Positions 33,479 to 41,686 of a stretch of 64,000 nt of DNA are shown here, in pieces. The DNA is from Bacillota bacterium (GTDB lineage Bacteria > Bacillota > Clostridia > Christensenellales > Christensenellaceae), in the NCBI GenBank assembly GCA_023393165.1, contig JAEWMJ010000045.1, positions 62,001 to 126,000 of the forward strand, read 5' to 3'. The position numbers were made by a program, and so were the translations under genes. Each line of letters starts with the position of its first letter. Within the stretch, counting starts at the first letter, position 1. A model generated the notes under the pieces. That model did not search any database. It worked only from the letters and a program-made list of their open reading frames with translations, and was not told the origin of the DNA.

Positions 33479-34978
33479 TTATTGATCTTGATCCTTAAAC
33501 CGGCTCCATACCCTCGACAGCTCTTTTTCATCAAATACTTCAATGTCTTCTGGTAGCATCGGAACCTTACCCTTGGTCATTATAAAATACTCGTATTCTT
33601 CGTCTGAGGATTGAGCCAGATAATATGCCTCGGCTCTAAAACGGCTTACAAATAGATCAATATTCACCGGCACCAAAAGCGGCGCATTATTGTCAACTGC
33701 TTTTTTTAGATGATCAAAGTTTGCGCGCCCAAGTAGATCACTATATTGAAACATGACATTAAAATACGCTAGTTTATCCCCTTGGTCAATGTTATTAAGC
33801 TTGATTCTTCGACGACCATAATGTCTCCGTGAGACCGATTCCAAAACATTAACTATATCTGTAAAACGTTTTATTGTTCCCAATTCGAATATCTGGTAAA
33901 AATCATTGTCGGAAAAAACTTTGTCCTTTGGGTCTTCAGAAAGCACTTTCTCTGGATATTCACTGAGCAGATTGGGATAGGATACCGACAATTCAAATTT
34001 TTCTATTGCAGACTGTCCCTTGCCATCACGATAACTTGTAATCAAAAATGAGGGTGGATTGAAGCCAGCAATTTTATATCCTATAGGCCGTAACAAAGGA
34101 TCTAGGATAGAAATCACTTTTTCTACCACACTTGGTTCTTGGATGCGAAATAACGTGTGGCTTGTAATAAAGCCATCTTCATGGATCCACTGATGAAGTG
34201 TAGCATCATTCGAATGATTACCAATCCATCTCTCTATTTCTTTTGTAACCACGAAAGGTTTATCTTTGTTTTCTTGGGTATATATGGCTATCTTAACAAG
34301 CAACTTTTCCCTTTCTGCAAGAATAGACTTTATCTGTGCCACAGTACAATTAAATACATTTTGTGCAGCATTTTTACTTTTATAATACTTATCTAAAATG
34401 ACGTTCAATCGTTGGCCAAGCTGCGTGTACGGAGCCTCAAAACGTTCAGGAATCATAATATCATAGTTATCAAGATGCCGGTCCCAACTTTCATGTAGCT
34501 GTATAATGCCTGGAATAGCATCGTTTAAAATAGTACTTTTTATTAGCTTGGTTCTGTCTTTGATCAGCGTATCTAGTTTAATGTCACCATTCATACCAAA
34601 ATGATTTATACACTCGGAACCGACAATCAGCTCTTTTTGGTTGAATTTATTGACTATATAGCAAAGATACGTAAGCTCGTGGTTACATAGCTCACATTTT
34701 ATAATACCTTTATCTTTTTTATAGGGGATGTAAAATCTCTGCTTGTCCATTTCCCATTCACTTGATGCTTGTTTTACCACGGCATCATGGTGATATTGAA
34801 AATAATTCTGGACTTCTTTTGATAATGTTGACATATCTTCTTTATGCGCATCTTTATTAGACATTAAGAAGTTAACTAACCAAGGAAATCGATTTGATAG
34901 TGCTACTATTGTATCACTCTTTAGCAGCAATTTTCTTTCTTTATATAAAACCAGTTTTTTTCTCACAAAGTTACCCAC
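33479..34978 (-). CDS. Uncharacterised protein with zinc motif
   Basis: This 499-aa protein lies on the minus strand, opposite to its neighbours. At about residues 95-130 it has CELCNHELTYLCYIVN followed by GSECINHFG, a zinc-binding arrangement that recurs in phage and mobile-element proteins. The rest is helical with basic stretches, and the C-terminal half contains RRRIKLN and PLLVPVNIDLFVS. No catalytic motif is recognised. The start is a GTG with no obvious ribosome binding site. It is divergent from the XRE gene and convergent with the zeta gene, so it forms a unit of its own. A defence or transposon-maintenance role is possible but unproven. Confidence 0.65.
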   Translation of the reverse strand: MGNFVRKKLVLYKERKLLLKSDTIVALSNRFPWLVNFLMSNKDAHKEDMSTLSKEVQNYFQYHHDAVVKQASSEWEMDKQRFYIPYKKDKGIIKCELCNHELTYLCYIVNKFNQKELIVGSECINHFGMNGDIKLDTLIKDRTKLIKSTILNDAIPGIIQLHESWDRHLDNYDIMIPERFEAPYTQLGQRLNVILDKYYKSKNAAQNVFNCTVAQIKSILAEREKLLVKIAIYTQENKDKPFVVTKEIERWIGNHSNDATLHQWIHEDGFITSHTLFRIQEPSVVEKVISILDPLLRPIGYKIAGFNPPSFLITSYRDGKGQSAIEKFELSVSYPNLLSEYPEKVLSEDPKDKVFSDNDFYQIFELGTIKRFTDIVNVLESVSRRHYGRRRIKLNNIDQGDKLAYFNVMFQYSDLLGRANFDHLKKAVDNNAPLLVPVNIDLFVSRFRAEAYYLAQSSDEEYEYFIMTKGKVPMLPEDIEVFDEKELSRVWSRFKDQDQ

Positions 34979-35340
34979 CCATTTAGTATTTGGAGAATTT
35001 TGATTTTACCTCTCGTAGATCTCGTAGATTCATATAATGTTATTTAATTTGTCTATGTTTTTTGAGGTTAAGCTTTATAATATTCATTATTATAACATAT
35101 TTTGGGATTTTTTTCAATTGTCAGTTCTGGGCAAATTAACTTAAAAATTTTCACCTAGAAGGAATATATTGACAAGCCAATGGTAAAGAATTAATGGAAA
35201 GGATACCCAAGTGACCTTCGTCCAAAAATAATCATTCATACCTATTGACAGAATACTAATAATACTATATTATTAGCAAGTAAGCTAACGTGACCAATAT
35301 GTCAGACGCAAGTATAAAATAACTAAAAAGGAGAACAACA
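34979..35340. promoter_or_regulatory. Divergent promoter region with palindromic operator
   Basis: TTGACA (35245-35250) and TATTAT (35268-35273) are 17 bp apart and point to the XRE gene. The inverted repeat CTAATAATA / TATTATTAG (35256-35276) covers the -10 box, a likely operator for that regulator. The rest is AT-rich; the minus-strand promoter for the zinc protein is not obvious. Confidence 0.65.
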
Positions 35341-35700
35341 ATGATACTACAGTTTGGCGAATTTATTGCAGGTAAAAGAAAAGCGATAGGATTATCATTA
35401 CGAGGTATGGCAGACGATCTTGGTATCACTGCCGCGTATTTATCCGATATAGAAAAAAGTAGGCGAAATCCGCCGGATAAAGAAGTTTTGGAAAAAATAG
35501 CTGTTATACTTAAATTATCCTCAGAAGATAAGGCACTTATGTTTGACTTCGCAGGAAAAGATCGTAATCAGATATCTCCCGATCTACCCGATTATATAAT
35601 GGATTTACCAGCAGCAAGGACAGCTCTTCGTAAAGCAAGGGATAAAGGAAAACAAGACGATTTTTGGTATGAAATTACTAGAAAATTAGATGAGGAGTAG
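35341..35700 (+). CDS. XRE-family HTH regulator
   Basis: This is a 119-aa protein with an N-terminal HTH (FGEFIAGKRKAIGLSLRGMADDLGITAAYLSDIEKSRRNPP, in that order), the XRE fold of phage repressors. RBS AAGGAG precedes ATG 35341. It lies 100 bp before an ImmA/IrrE-type peptidase, the classic pair in which the protease cleaves the repressor to induce mobile DNA. The operator over its own promoter indicates autoregulation. Which cargo genes it controls is not visible. Confidence 0.85.
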   Translation: MILQFGEFIAGKRKAIGLSLRGMADDLGITAAYLSDIEKSRRNPPDKEVLEKIAVILKLSSEDKALMFDFAGKDRNQISPDLPDYIMDLPAARTALRKARDKGKQDDFWYEITRKLDEE

Positions 35701-35801
35701 ATGACTTGCTTTATAAACTAATTAATAACGCTTTTTATTATTTATAAAAGTCGGATTTTAGAATAAAATTATTAGTATTTATAATCAATAGGAGGTAAGG
35801 C

Positions 35802-36506
35802 TTGAATATTAATTATAGCAGAAATCTAGTTCCGTATGTTGCTAAAGATCAGTTTGATGATATAGCAGAAGAATTTTTGAATAAATATTGTCCCGAAGCT
35901 TTACATAATCCTATGGAGGTGCCAATCAATAGGATTGCAAGCGATAGAATGAATCTAAATCTTGAATTTGTAAATATTACAGATGATTTAAGCGTTTTCG
36001 GGCAGATATTTTTTACAGATGGAAGCGCTGAAATATATAAGCGGGATACTGATGAAATTGTATTAGTTAAAGTAAAAGAAGGTACGATATTTATTGATCC
36101 AGATGTTTTTCTGAAACGTAATATTGGTTGTGTTCGAAATACTATAGCACATGAATGTGTTCATTGGTTCAAACATAGACCCTATCATATGATGCAGACT
36201 CTATATAATAAAAAAATGGCAGTTGCAAGTAAATGTCCAACTGAAGAAAAGTCTGGTAATAATATTAAGTGGGCAGATGAAGATTGGATGGAATGGCAAG
36301 CCAACGGAATTGCACCGAAAATCCTTATGCCCAAAGAGATGTTTAAAATTATAGCTGAAGATAATAACTATTTGAAAAGATATCTATTAAATCTCCATGA
36401 CAGTGGGATTTATTTTGAACTTGCAGTAAATGAAATTTCGAAATTTTTCAATGTATCAAAACAATCTGTGACAATACGGCTAAAAGAACTCGGTTATATA
36501 ACATGA
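35802..36506 (+). CDS. ImmA/IrrE-family zinc metallopeptidase
   Basis: This is a 234-aa protein with HExxH in TIAHECVHWFKHRP (about residues 112-125), later WMEWQANGIAPKILMP carrying the glutamate-rich third-ligand region, and a C-terminal winged-helix-like tail (NEISKFFNVSKQSVTIRLKELGYI). The TTG 35802 start has AGGAGG at proper spacing. The natural substrate is probably the XRE protein upstream. The C-terminal HTH indicates it also binds DNA. The module resembles the ICEBs1 ImmR/ImmA switch, but no integrase is present, so it may serve the defence genes downstream. Confidence 0.85.
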   Translation: MNINYSRNLVPYVAKDQFDDIAEEFLNKYCPEALHNPMEVPINRIASDRMNLNLEFVNITDDLSVFGQIFFTDGSAEIYKRDTDEIVLVKVKEGTIFIDPDVFLKRNIGCVRNTIAHECVHWFKHRPYHMMQTLYNKKMAVASKCPTEEKSGNNIKWADEDWMEWQANGIAPKILMPKEMFKIIAEDNNYLKRYLLNLHDSGIYFELAVNEISKFFNVSKQSVTIRLKELGYIT

Positions 36507-36674
36507 TTTTTTTTAAGCAAATGTAAGCAAGTTAGCCTTAATGTCCAAAAAGCATAAGAACGGAGGGGTGAATGCAGTATTAAATAGAATATAAACATAA
36601 CGAATTAGATAGACATGGCACAGTCATCTAATGCTCAATAAGTGCCAAATTATTATTTTAAGGAGAGTATAATT

Positions 36675-36842
36675 ATGACAACTATTAAAACAGGCCAAAA
36701 AGTTCCGGTATCTGGACAATATAAACCAACTGGAAGTAACAATGAAGTTACATTTGTGCAAGGGAAAACGGTACCACCAACACCTTCTGGAGCAACAAAA
36801 TTTACATTGGTGGATCAAACAAAACATAAAGGAGGCAAATAA
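36675..36842 (+). CDS. YjzC-like small protein
   Basis: This is a 55-aa protein: TGQKVPVSGQYKP, then EVTFVQGKTVPPTPSGATKFTLVD, a pattern shared with the small YjzC-like family of Bacillota (function unknown). RBS AAGGAGAG precedes ATG 36675. Its stop overlaps the next start by one base, so the two are co-translated. Confidence 0.65.
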   Translation: MTTIKTGQKVPVSGQYKPTGSNNEVTFVQGKTVPPTPSGATKFTLVDQTKHKGGK

Positions 36843-37120
36843 TGATTTATGCGACTAGAATTCATATGAATGATGGCTGTCAGAATTCCAATTGTTTAAC
36901 TGATATCGACACAATATATCTTGAAGGCGATGGAAACAATCAGTTTTATAAAAAAGGAGTGATTCATGATTACTTAAAAACAAATCCAAATACTATTAGA
37001 GTCAATATTTCTCCTTATCCTTATGTGATCCCAGCGATAAGTTCAAAAGGTGAGAAATATGTACGATCGGAGCCTAATGATACAATATATGATAACTTAT
37101 TGAAACTCCCAAGACTATGA
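36842..37120 (+). CDS. DUF3892-like small protein
   Basis: This is a 92-aa protein starting MIYATRIHMNDG and followed by DTIYLEGDGNNQFYKKG..IHDYL; the C-terminus has ISSKGEKYVRSEPNDT. The pattern resembles DUF3892, proteins often seen with YjzC-like partners. No function is known. A terminator follows within 6 bases, so it closes a two-gene unit. Confidence 0.6.
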   Translation: MIYATRIHMNDGCQNSNCLTDIDTIYLEGDGNNQFYKKGVIHDYLKTNPNTIRVNISPYPYVIPAISSKGEKYVRSEPNDTIYDNLLKLPRL

Positions 37121-37125
37121 ATCAA

Positions 37126-37154
37126 AGGGTTGTCTTCAGCGAGACAACCTTTTT
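37126..37154 (+). terminator. Rho-independent terminator
   Basis: GGTTGTCT / AGACAACC forms an 8-bp perfect stem with loop TCAGCG, followed by TTTTT. It ends the small-protein unit. Confidence 0.88.
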
Positions 37155-37470
37155 AAAACAAGGATTGATCATCAAAACTTATTGTACGCACAAAATCGGT
37201 CTAATGCTACAAGAGTTGAGGCTTGTAGAGGTATCTATGGATTACAGTGGAATATAGCATAACTTAATGAACGGATGAGAACAAATTTCACTGAAATGGA
37301 CAAAGTGTTATACAAGAGGAGGATGTTTATAATAAAGTTAAAAAGTAATATAATTATATTAAAATATAATTGCAAAATTTTTATGGGATATGGTTAGAGC
37401 GCTGGGAGAAGAAGGTAATATAGAAATCTTTAAATATTGAATGAGTTAAATAGTGTATAGGTGAATAAAT
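37155..37470. other. AT-rich leader before the SEC-C nuclease-like gene
   Basis: I see no gene or clear hairpin here. Several AT-rich -10-like sequences occur at 37345-37370 but no convincing -35 partner. It presumably holds the promoter of the next operon. Confidence 0.4.
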
Positions 37471-39021
37471 TTGAATATAAATTATCCAGAAACAATAATT
37501 AACAAATCCAGTGGTTTTACACATTCAGAGTCTTATCTATATGATTTGTGTAATAATACGTTTTTATCCTTGTGGAGTTACCCCAATGTTTTTCGTGATC
37601 AAGGAAGAATAAATTCACCTGAAAAAGGTCTAATTGGTGATGGAAAAGAGCTATGTGATCTTTTAGTGATTTTCGAAAATCATATATTTATTTTCTCTGA
37701 TAAAAAATGTGAATTTCCTAAAAACAGCAATGATGTTAAAGTTAATTGGAGCAGATGGTATAAAAAGGCTATTAGGGATGCAGCCAAGCAAATTTGGGGA
37801 GCAGAAAGATGGCTATTTTCTTATCCAAATACAATATATTTAGATCAGAAATGCATGGAACCTTTCCCAATTTCAATACCTATTATGGAGAATGCTATTA
37901 TTCATAGAATTGTTGTAGCGCATGGTGTTTCTGCTGAATGTGCAAGTTATTTCGGAAGAAATGGAAACGGGAGCTTAATGCTATGCTCTGATATAGTCGG
38001 AGATATGCATCTTTACAAAGAAAGTCAAGACTGCAAGCCTTTTACTATTGGACAAGTAGATCCATCAAAAGGATTTATTCATGTTTTTGATGATGTTACA
38101 TTGGATATTGTTTTAAAAACACTTGATACAGTTTCTGATTTTGCAACTTATTTAATGAAAAAAGAGGAACTATTTTTAAGTGGAAAACACATTATGGTGT
38201 CGGGTGAAGAAGACTTATTAGCTTGCTATTTAACGAATAAAGATAGTGCCGGAGAATATTGCTTCTTTTCAGAAAAATGGGATATTGATAAATTTACAAG
38301 CCTTGCTATTGCTGAGGGTTGCTGGAAAGAATTTTGTACAGACCCAAGGAGAAAAATGCACGTTGATGAAAATCGGATTAGCTATCTTTGGGATGCTATA
38401 ATTGAAAGATTTTCTTTTCATATAATGAACGGAACTTCATACTACATGGCCGAGCCAAGTATCCAGTCTCAAGCGGAAGTCTTTAAATTTTTGGCTCGTG
38501 AAAATAGATTCAATAGAAGAATTTTATCGCTTGCTCTTATTGATCTCCTAAATTCAACACCAGATGATCATAGAGCAACCCGGATTATTAAACCAAGGTT
38601 TAAAGGTGCCCCTTATTATCTTTTTTTAATTGTACCAAGAGATTTATCGTTAGGTACATATGATGAATATAGGAAGTTTCGTAGGGAGTTGTTGGGACAT
38701 AATCTTCCGGTTGTGAAACTTCAATTCCCTGATGCATTAGACATTATAGGGTTAGCAACTGAAACGGGATTTAACGTTAATCACTCAGAAGATATTACCT
38801 ATTTAGATGCCCATAACTGGACATCTGAAGATAACGAACGGGCAATGGAGTATAAAAAGGTCTTGATTGAAGAAGGATTGCTAACTACGAGGCAATTTTC
38901 ACATATAACTTATTCTGAATATCCTAAAGTTAAGAGAATGAAAGGTTCTGATAGAAATAACCCTTGTCCTTGTGGAAGTGGGAAAAAATATAAAAATTGT
39001 TGTGGAAAAATTACTAATTAA
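37471..39021 (+). CDS. Nuclease-like protein with C-terminal SEC-C zinc motif
   Basis: This is a 516-aa protein. The N-terminal region IGDGKELCDLLVIFENHIFIFSDKKCEF looks like a PD-(D/E)xK-type core (Asp in CDLLV, then SDK), followed by WSRWYKKAIRDAAKQIWGAERWL. The C-terminus ends NNPCPCGSGKKYKNCCGK, the SEC-C motif that binds zinc in SecA and in many mobile-element proteins. I infer a DNase or RNase in a defence module. Translation probably starts at TTG 37471 behind AGGTG. The next gene starts 3 bases after its stop, so they form a two-gene unit at the transposon end, a typical place for defence cargo. Confidence 0.6.
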   Translation: MNINYPETIINKSSGFTHSESYLYDLCNNTFLSLWSYPNVFRDQGRINSPEKGLIGDGKELCDLLVIFENHIFIFSDKKCEFPKNSNDVKVNWSRWYKKAIRDAAKQIWGAERWLFSYPNTIYLDQKCMEPFPISIPIMENAIIHRIVVAHGVSAECASYFGRNGNGSLMLCSDIVGDMHLYKESQDCKPFTIGQVDPSKGFIHVFDDVTLDIVLKTLDTVSDFATYLMKKEELFLSGKHIMVSGEEDLLACYLTNKDSAGEYCFFSEKWDIDKFTSLAIAEGCWKEFCTDPRRKMHVDENRISYLWDAIIERFSFHIMNGTSYYMAEPSIQSQAEVFKFLARENRFNRRILSLALIDLLNSTPDDHRATRIIKPRFKGAPYYLFLIVPRDLSLGTYDEYRKFRRELLGHNLPVVKLQFPDALDIIGLATETGFNVNHSEDITYLDAHNWTSEDNERAMEYKKVLIEEGLLTTRQFSHITYSEYPKVKRMKGSDRNNPCPCGSGKKYKNCCGKITN

Positions 39022-39024
39022 TAA

Positions 39025-39969
39025 TTGGTCTATTGTAAGTGGTTGAGAGATTCAATAAATAGAAATATAACCTCAGTCAATTATTATAATTTAATGGACA
39101 AGATGAAAGTTGCATTATTAAAGGAGATGAAAGAATTGCTCTCGCTTGAAGAATATATTGCGAAAAGAAAAAAAGAAGACAGGCTAAATGAATTTGATTT
39201 AAAAAACATAAGGGAAAATATTCGAGTGTGCGTTAATTATGTTTTTGAGTATTATAATAATTATATACCAATTGATAAGATAGAAGAGAAGACCATTTTA
39301 AAGGAAGAAAAGTTAGATAGGTACCGAAAACAACTAGATGAATATGATCCGGAAATAGTCGATTGGTTAGTTAGCTTAAATTCTGAGTATTCAAAGCATA
39401 TGAATCGTATTATTGGTAATGCGATAGATGATGATTTTTTTCTTTTATATGATAAAGAAGAAGAATTTAGAAGTGTATCTTATTCATGCTATTCCAAATT
39501 AATCAAACGCTGCCCCTTTCTTAAAGACCAAACAGAAATGCTCTATAAATTTATTAAAGAATATCATAGAATACTAAGTATGCAAAAAATCCCGTATATT
39601 TGTGATGAAATAAACGAATGGTTAGAACAAACATTAACAAAATATCACGTTAATTTATCAGTTTTCGCATATGATTGGGCCAACTATTTTTATGAAAATG
39701 AAGACATTTGGCCACCAACTTGTCGACATAAAAGCCAATATAGCTTTAGAAAATATGACTATGATATTAAACAAAAAAGTAATCTGTTTAATTTGGATTC
39801 GCTCTATAGAAGAATGCCTAAAAAACCTTACACAAGGGGCCGAAAACAAGAACTAGAAATCCTAATGATGTACCACTGGCTTCATAGTTTGGAAGGTGAT
39901 GATGATGGTTATTGGCAAGAATATCTTGAAAAAGTGTTACCTGGAATAATTAAAAATTCAAACGAATAG
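39025..39969 (+). CDS. Uncharacterised partner of the SEC-C protein
   Basis: This protein of up to 314 aa, from TTG 39025, is charged and helical (LSLEEYIAKRKKEDRLNEFDL, FKYNN-like repeats, FLLYDKEEEF). The C-terminal YMYHWLH-like segment reads LMMYHWLHSLEG. It has no recognised motif. ATG 39094 is a possible alternative start. It follows the SEC-C gene by 3 bases and ends 12 bases before the first TnsB site of the transposon end, so it is the last cargo gene. It could be the effector, the regulator or an immunity partner of the SEC-C protein. Confidence 0.5.
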   Translation: MVYCKWLRDSINRNITSVNYYNLMDKMKVALLKEMKELLSLEEYIAKRKKEDRLNEFDLKNIRENIRVCVNYVFEYYNNYIPIDKIEEKTILKEEKLDRYRKQLDEYDPEIVDWLVSLNSEYSKHMNRIIGNAIDDDFFLLYDKEEEFRSVSYSCYSKLIKRCPFLKDQTEMLYKFIKEYHRILSMQKIPYICDEINEWLEQTLTKYHVNLSVFAYDWANYFYENEDIWPPTCRHKSQYSFRKYDYDIKQKSNLFNLDSLYRRMPKKPYTRGRKQELEILMMYHWLHSLEGDDDGYWQEYLEKVLPGIIKNSNE

Positions 39970-39980
39970 TAAGATATTTT

Positions 39981-40124
39981 ACAACTTTTTTATCTAAGAA
40001 ATATTAGTGTTTATAAAAATTAAGAATATAATTTTACAACTTTATTATATAGAATGCTAAAATACATACTAATAAAATAAAGGTTTTTCAGATATAAATT
40101 TTACAACTTTTTTATCTTTCCTCA
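39981..40124. repeat. Left-type end of element 2 with three dispersed TnsB sites
   Basis: ACAACTTTTTTAT at 39981-39993, ACAACTTTATTAT at 40036-40048 and ACAACTTTTTTAT at 40103-40115 are inverted copies of the sites at the other end, spaced 55 and 67 bp apart. The terminus reads CTTTCCTCA ending at 40124. Dispersed sites at the cargo-distal end copy the Tn7L plan. Confidence 0.9.
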
Positions 40125-40129
40125 TTTGC
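40125..40129. repeat. 5-bp target duplication (TTTGC), right copy
   Basis: TTTGC directly follows the terminal CA of element 2 and is identical to 14374-14378, proving the exact right boundary. Native chromosome starts here. Confidence 0.92.
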
Positions 40130-40153
40130 CCGCCGAATTTTTAATTCAAACAT

Positions 40154-40180
40154 AAGGCAAGCTTACTGGCTTGCCTTTTT
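40154..40180 (+). terminator. Terminator just beyond the insertion site
   Basis: AAGGCAAGC / GCTTGCCTT with loop TTACTG is followed by a T-run. No gene lies between it and the transposon, so it probably belonged to the attachment-site gene, now about 40 kb or more to the left, just as Tn7 splits glmS from its terminator. Confidence 0.8.
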
Positions 40181-40214
40181 ACGTTCCACATTTGCAATTT
40201 TTATTTTTTATGCA

Positions 40215-40260
40215 TTGACAAAGAAAAGAGGAAATGCTATCATGTTTGCAAACGATTTCA
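40215..40260 (+). promoter_or_regulatory. lacI-type gene promoter with operator 1
   Basis: TTGACA (40215-40220) and TATCAT (40238-40243) are 17 bp apart. The operator TGCAAACGATTTCA (40247-40260) covers the start point, so the regulator represses itself. Confidence 0.8.
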
Positions 40261-40307
40261 GAAATTTTGTCAATCAGTTTTTATCAACAGAGTTTTAGGA
40301 GACGATT

Positions 40308-41330
40308 ATGACCCGAACATTAAAAGATATAGCAAAAGAGCTGAATTTATCTGTTTCTACGATATCCAGAGTAGTTAACAATAAAGTTTATGTGAATCCA
40401 AAAACAAGAAAAAAAGTATTGGATGGATTGGCAAAATACAATTATGTGCCCAACCAGATAGCCAGATCATTGAAAAAGCAGTCAACCCGAACCATTGGAA
40501 TATTGGTCCCGGATATCAGTGAAAATTTCTTTGCCCAGATTATCAAGGGCATTGATGAAATATTAAGCAAAAAAGAGTATTCCATTATTCTTTCCGATTC
40601 AAATGAATCTTCGGATAAGGAGGAGCACTATTTAAACCTTCTGTACCAAAACCGGATCGACGCGTTGGTGCTTGCGACCGTTGCAAAGGAGTATGTTGCG
40701 CTGAACACATATTTTACGAATAATATTCCGGTAGTCTTTATTGATAATATTCCAAATCTGGATGATGAGATTGATTGCGTTATTATAAACAACCCAAAAG
40801 CCAGCATGATGGCTGTTGGTCATCTGGTGGAGAATGGACATAAGGATATTGCCATTATTATTGGCAGACCGGACGAAACGACGGGTTATGAACGGCTTGA
40901 AGGCTATAAACGCGCGCTCACACAAAATAATATCCCTTATAATGAGGATATCGTCAAATACGGAAATTATAAGGAAAACACCGGCTATTCATGCATGAGG
41001 GAGCTTATTTTGAACCGGGATAAAAGTCCGTTTACAGGAGTATTCATCGGATCGGAAAAAATGACTTATGGGGCAATCAAGGCGATAAAGGAATGCGGTC
41101 TTAGAATACCCGAAGATATTGCGATTGTGGGCTTTGACGTTCATGATAAATCAGGCCTTATAACACCCGGGATCACGAGTATACGCCAGCCTGAAAACAA
41201 TATTGGAAAAATTGTTGCGGATCTGATTATAAAAAGGCTGGAAGAAAAGGAAAAGGAAGAAAAAGACCGTATTTGCCAAAGAATTATATTGGATCCTGTT
41301 TTGGAAATCAAAAAAAGCAGCAGTATATAA
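40308..41330 (+). CDS. LacI-family transcriptional regulator of a sugar operon
   Basis: This is a 340-aa LacI/GalR repressor. The N-terminal HTH reads TLKDIAKELNLSVSTISRVVNN, and the hinge follows (NYVPNQIARSLKK). The periplasmic-binding-protein-like sensor starts TIGILVPDISENFFAQIIKG. A DNA-bending hinge and the C-terminal VGFDVHDKSGLITPGITSIRQP are typical. RBS AGGAGA precedes ATG 40308. Four operator-like sites surround it (40247, 41343, 41499, 41649), so it should control itself and the downstream ABC transporter, releasing on sugar binding. Confidence 0.9.
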   Translation: MTRTLKDIAKELNLSVSTISRVVNNKVYVNPKTRKKVLDGLAKYNYVPNQIARSLKKQSTRTIGILVPDISENFFAQIIKGIDEILSKKEYSIILSDSNESSDKEEHYLNLLYQNRIDALVLATVAKEYVALNTYFTNNIPVVFIDNIPNLDDEIDCVIINNPKASMMAVGHLVENGHKDIAIIIGRPDETTGYERLEGYKRALTQNNIPYNEDIVKYGNYKENTGYSCMRELILNRDKSPFTGVFIGSEKMTYGAIKAIKECGLRIPEDIAIVGFDVHDKSGLITPGITSIRQPENNIGKIVADLIIKRLEEKEKEEKDRICQRIILDPVLEIKKSSSI

Positions 41331-41686
41331 TTTTAATTTATCTGCAAACGTTTACAGTAAAAACTAAGATATTGGCATAAATACCGTATATTTATAATTT
41401 GCCCAGATTTAAACTAATTTTCTTAAAGATTAATTTGAGTAAAAATAAGGGAATTTAAAAAAAACTATTTACAGTTACAGATCGTTATGATATTATAATG
41501 CAAACGATGTCATATATAAAATGAAATTCAAATAATATTTTACCGCAATACAAAGAAGTATATTTTAAAAAATATAGAAATTAATGCATAAATTGTGAAA
41601 AAATACAGGAGGTAAGGTTCAAAACTTATTATATTTTTTAAAAATTATTGCAAACGATATCATAAAAGAAAAGGAGAGGTGAAAAG
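41331..41686 (+). promoter_or_regulatory. Control region of the sugar ABC operon with three operators
   Basis: TGCAAACGTTTACA (41343-41356) is nearly palindromic. The promoter TTTACA (41468-41473), 17 bp, TATTAT (41491-41496) is followed by operator TGCAAACGATGTCA (41499-41512). Operator TGCAAACGATATCA (41649-41662) lies just before the ribosome binding site AAGGAGAGG of the ATPase gene. All share TGCAAACG, so one LacI-family protein probably binds them. Confidence 0.78.

Larger units (their letters stand above)
14379..40124 (+). mobile_element. Complete Tn7-like transposon (element 2), 25.7 kb
   Basis: The termini are exact: TGAGG at 14379 and CCTCA ending at 40124. They form inverted repeats (TGAGGGAAAATAAAAAAGTT against TGAGGAAAGATAAAAAAGTT), with TTTGC on both sides. 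The tnsA end carries three phased ATAAAAAAGTTNT sites; the other end carries three dispersed inverted copies, as in Tn7R and Tn7L. Inside are tnsABCDE (14642-22821) and about 17 kb of cargo, mainly restriction, nuclease and toxin genes. No cas gene or CRISPR array is present, so it is not a CRISPR-associated transposon. Confidence 0.93.

Noticed and set aside
37471..39021. SecA translocase
   Set aside because: Only the C-terminal SEC-C zinc motif is shared with SecA; there is no SecA motor.
14379..40124. CRISPR-associated transposon (CAST)
   Set aside because: No cas gene, no CRISPR array and no short TniQ. Target selection is by full-length TnsD and TnsE.
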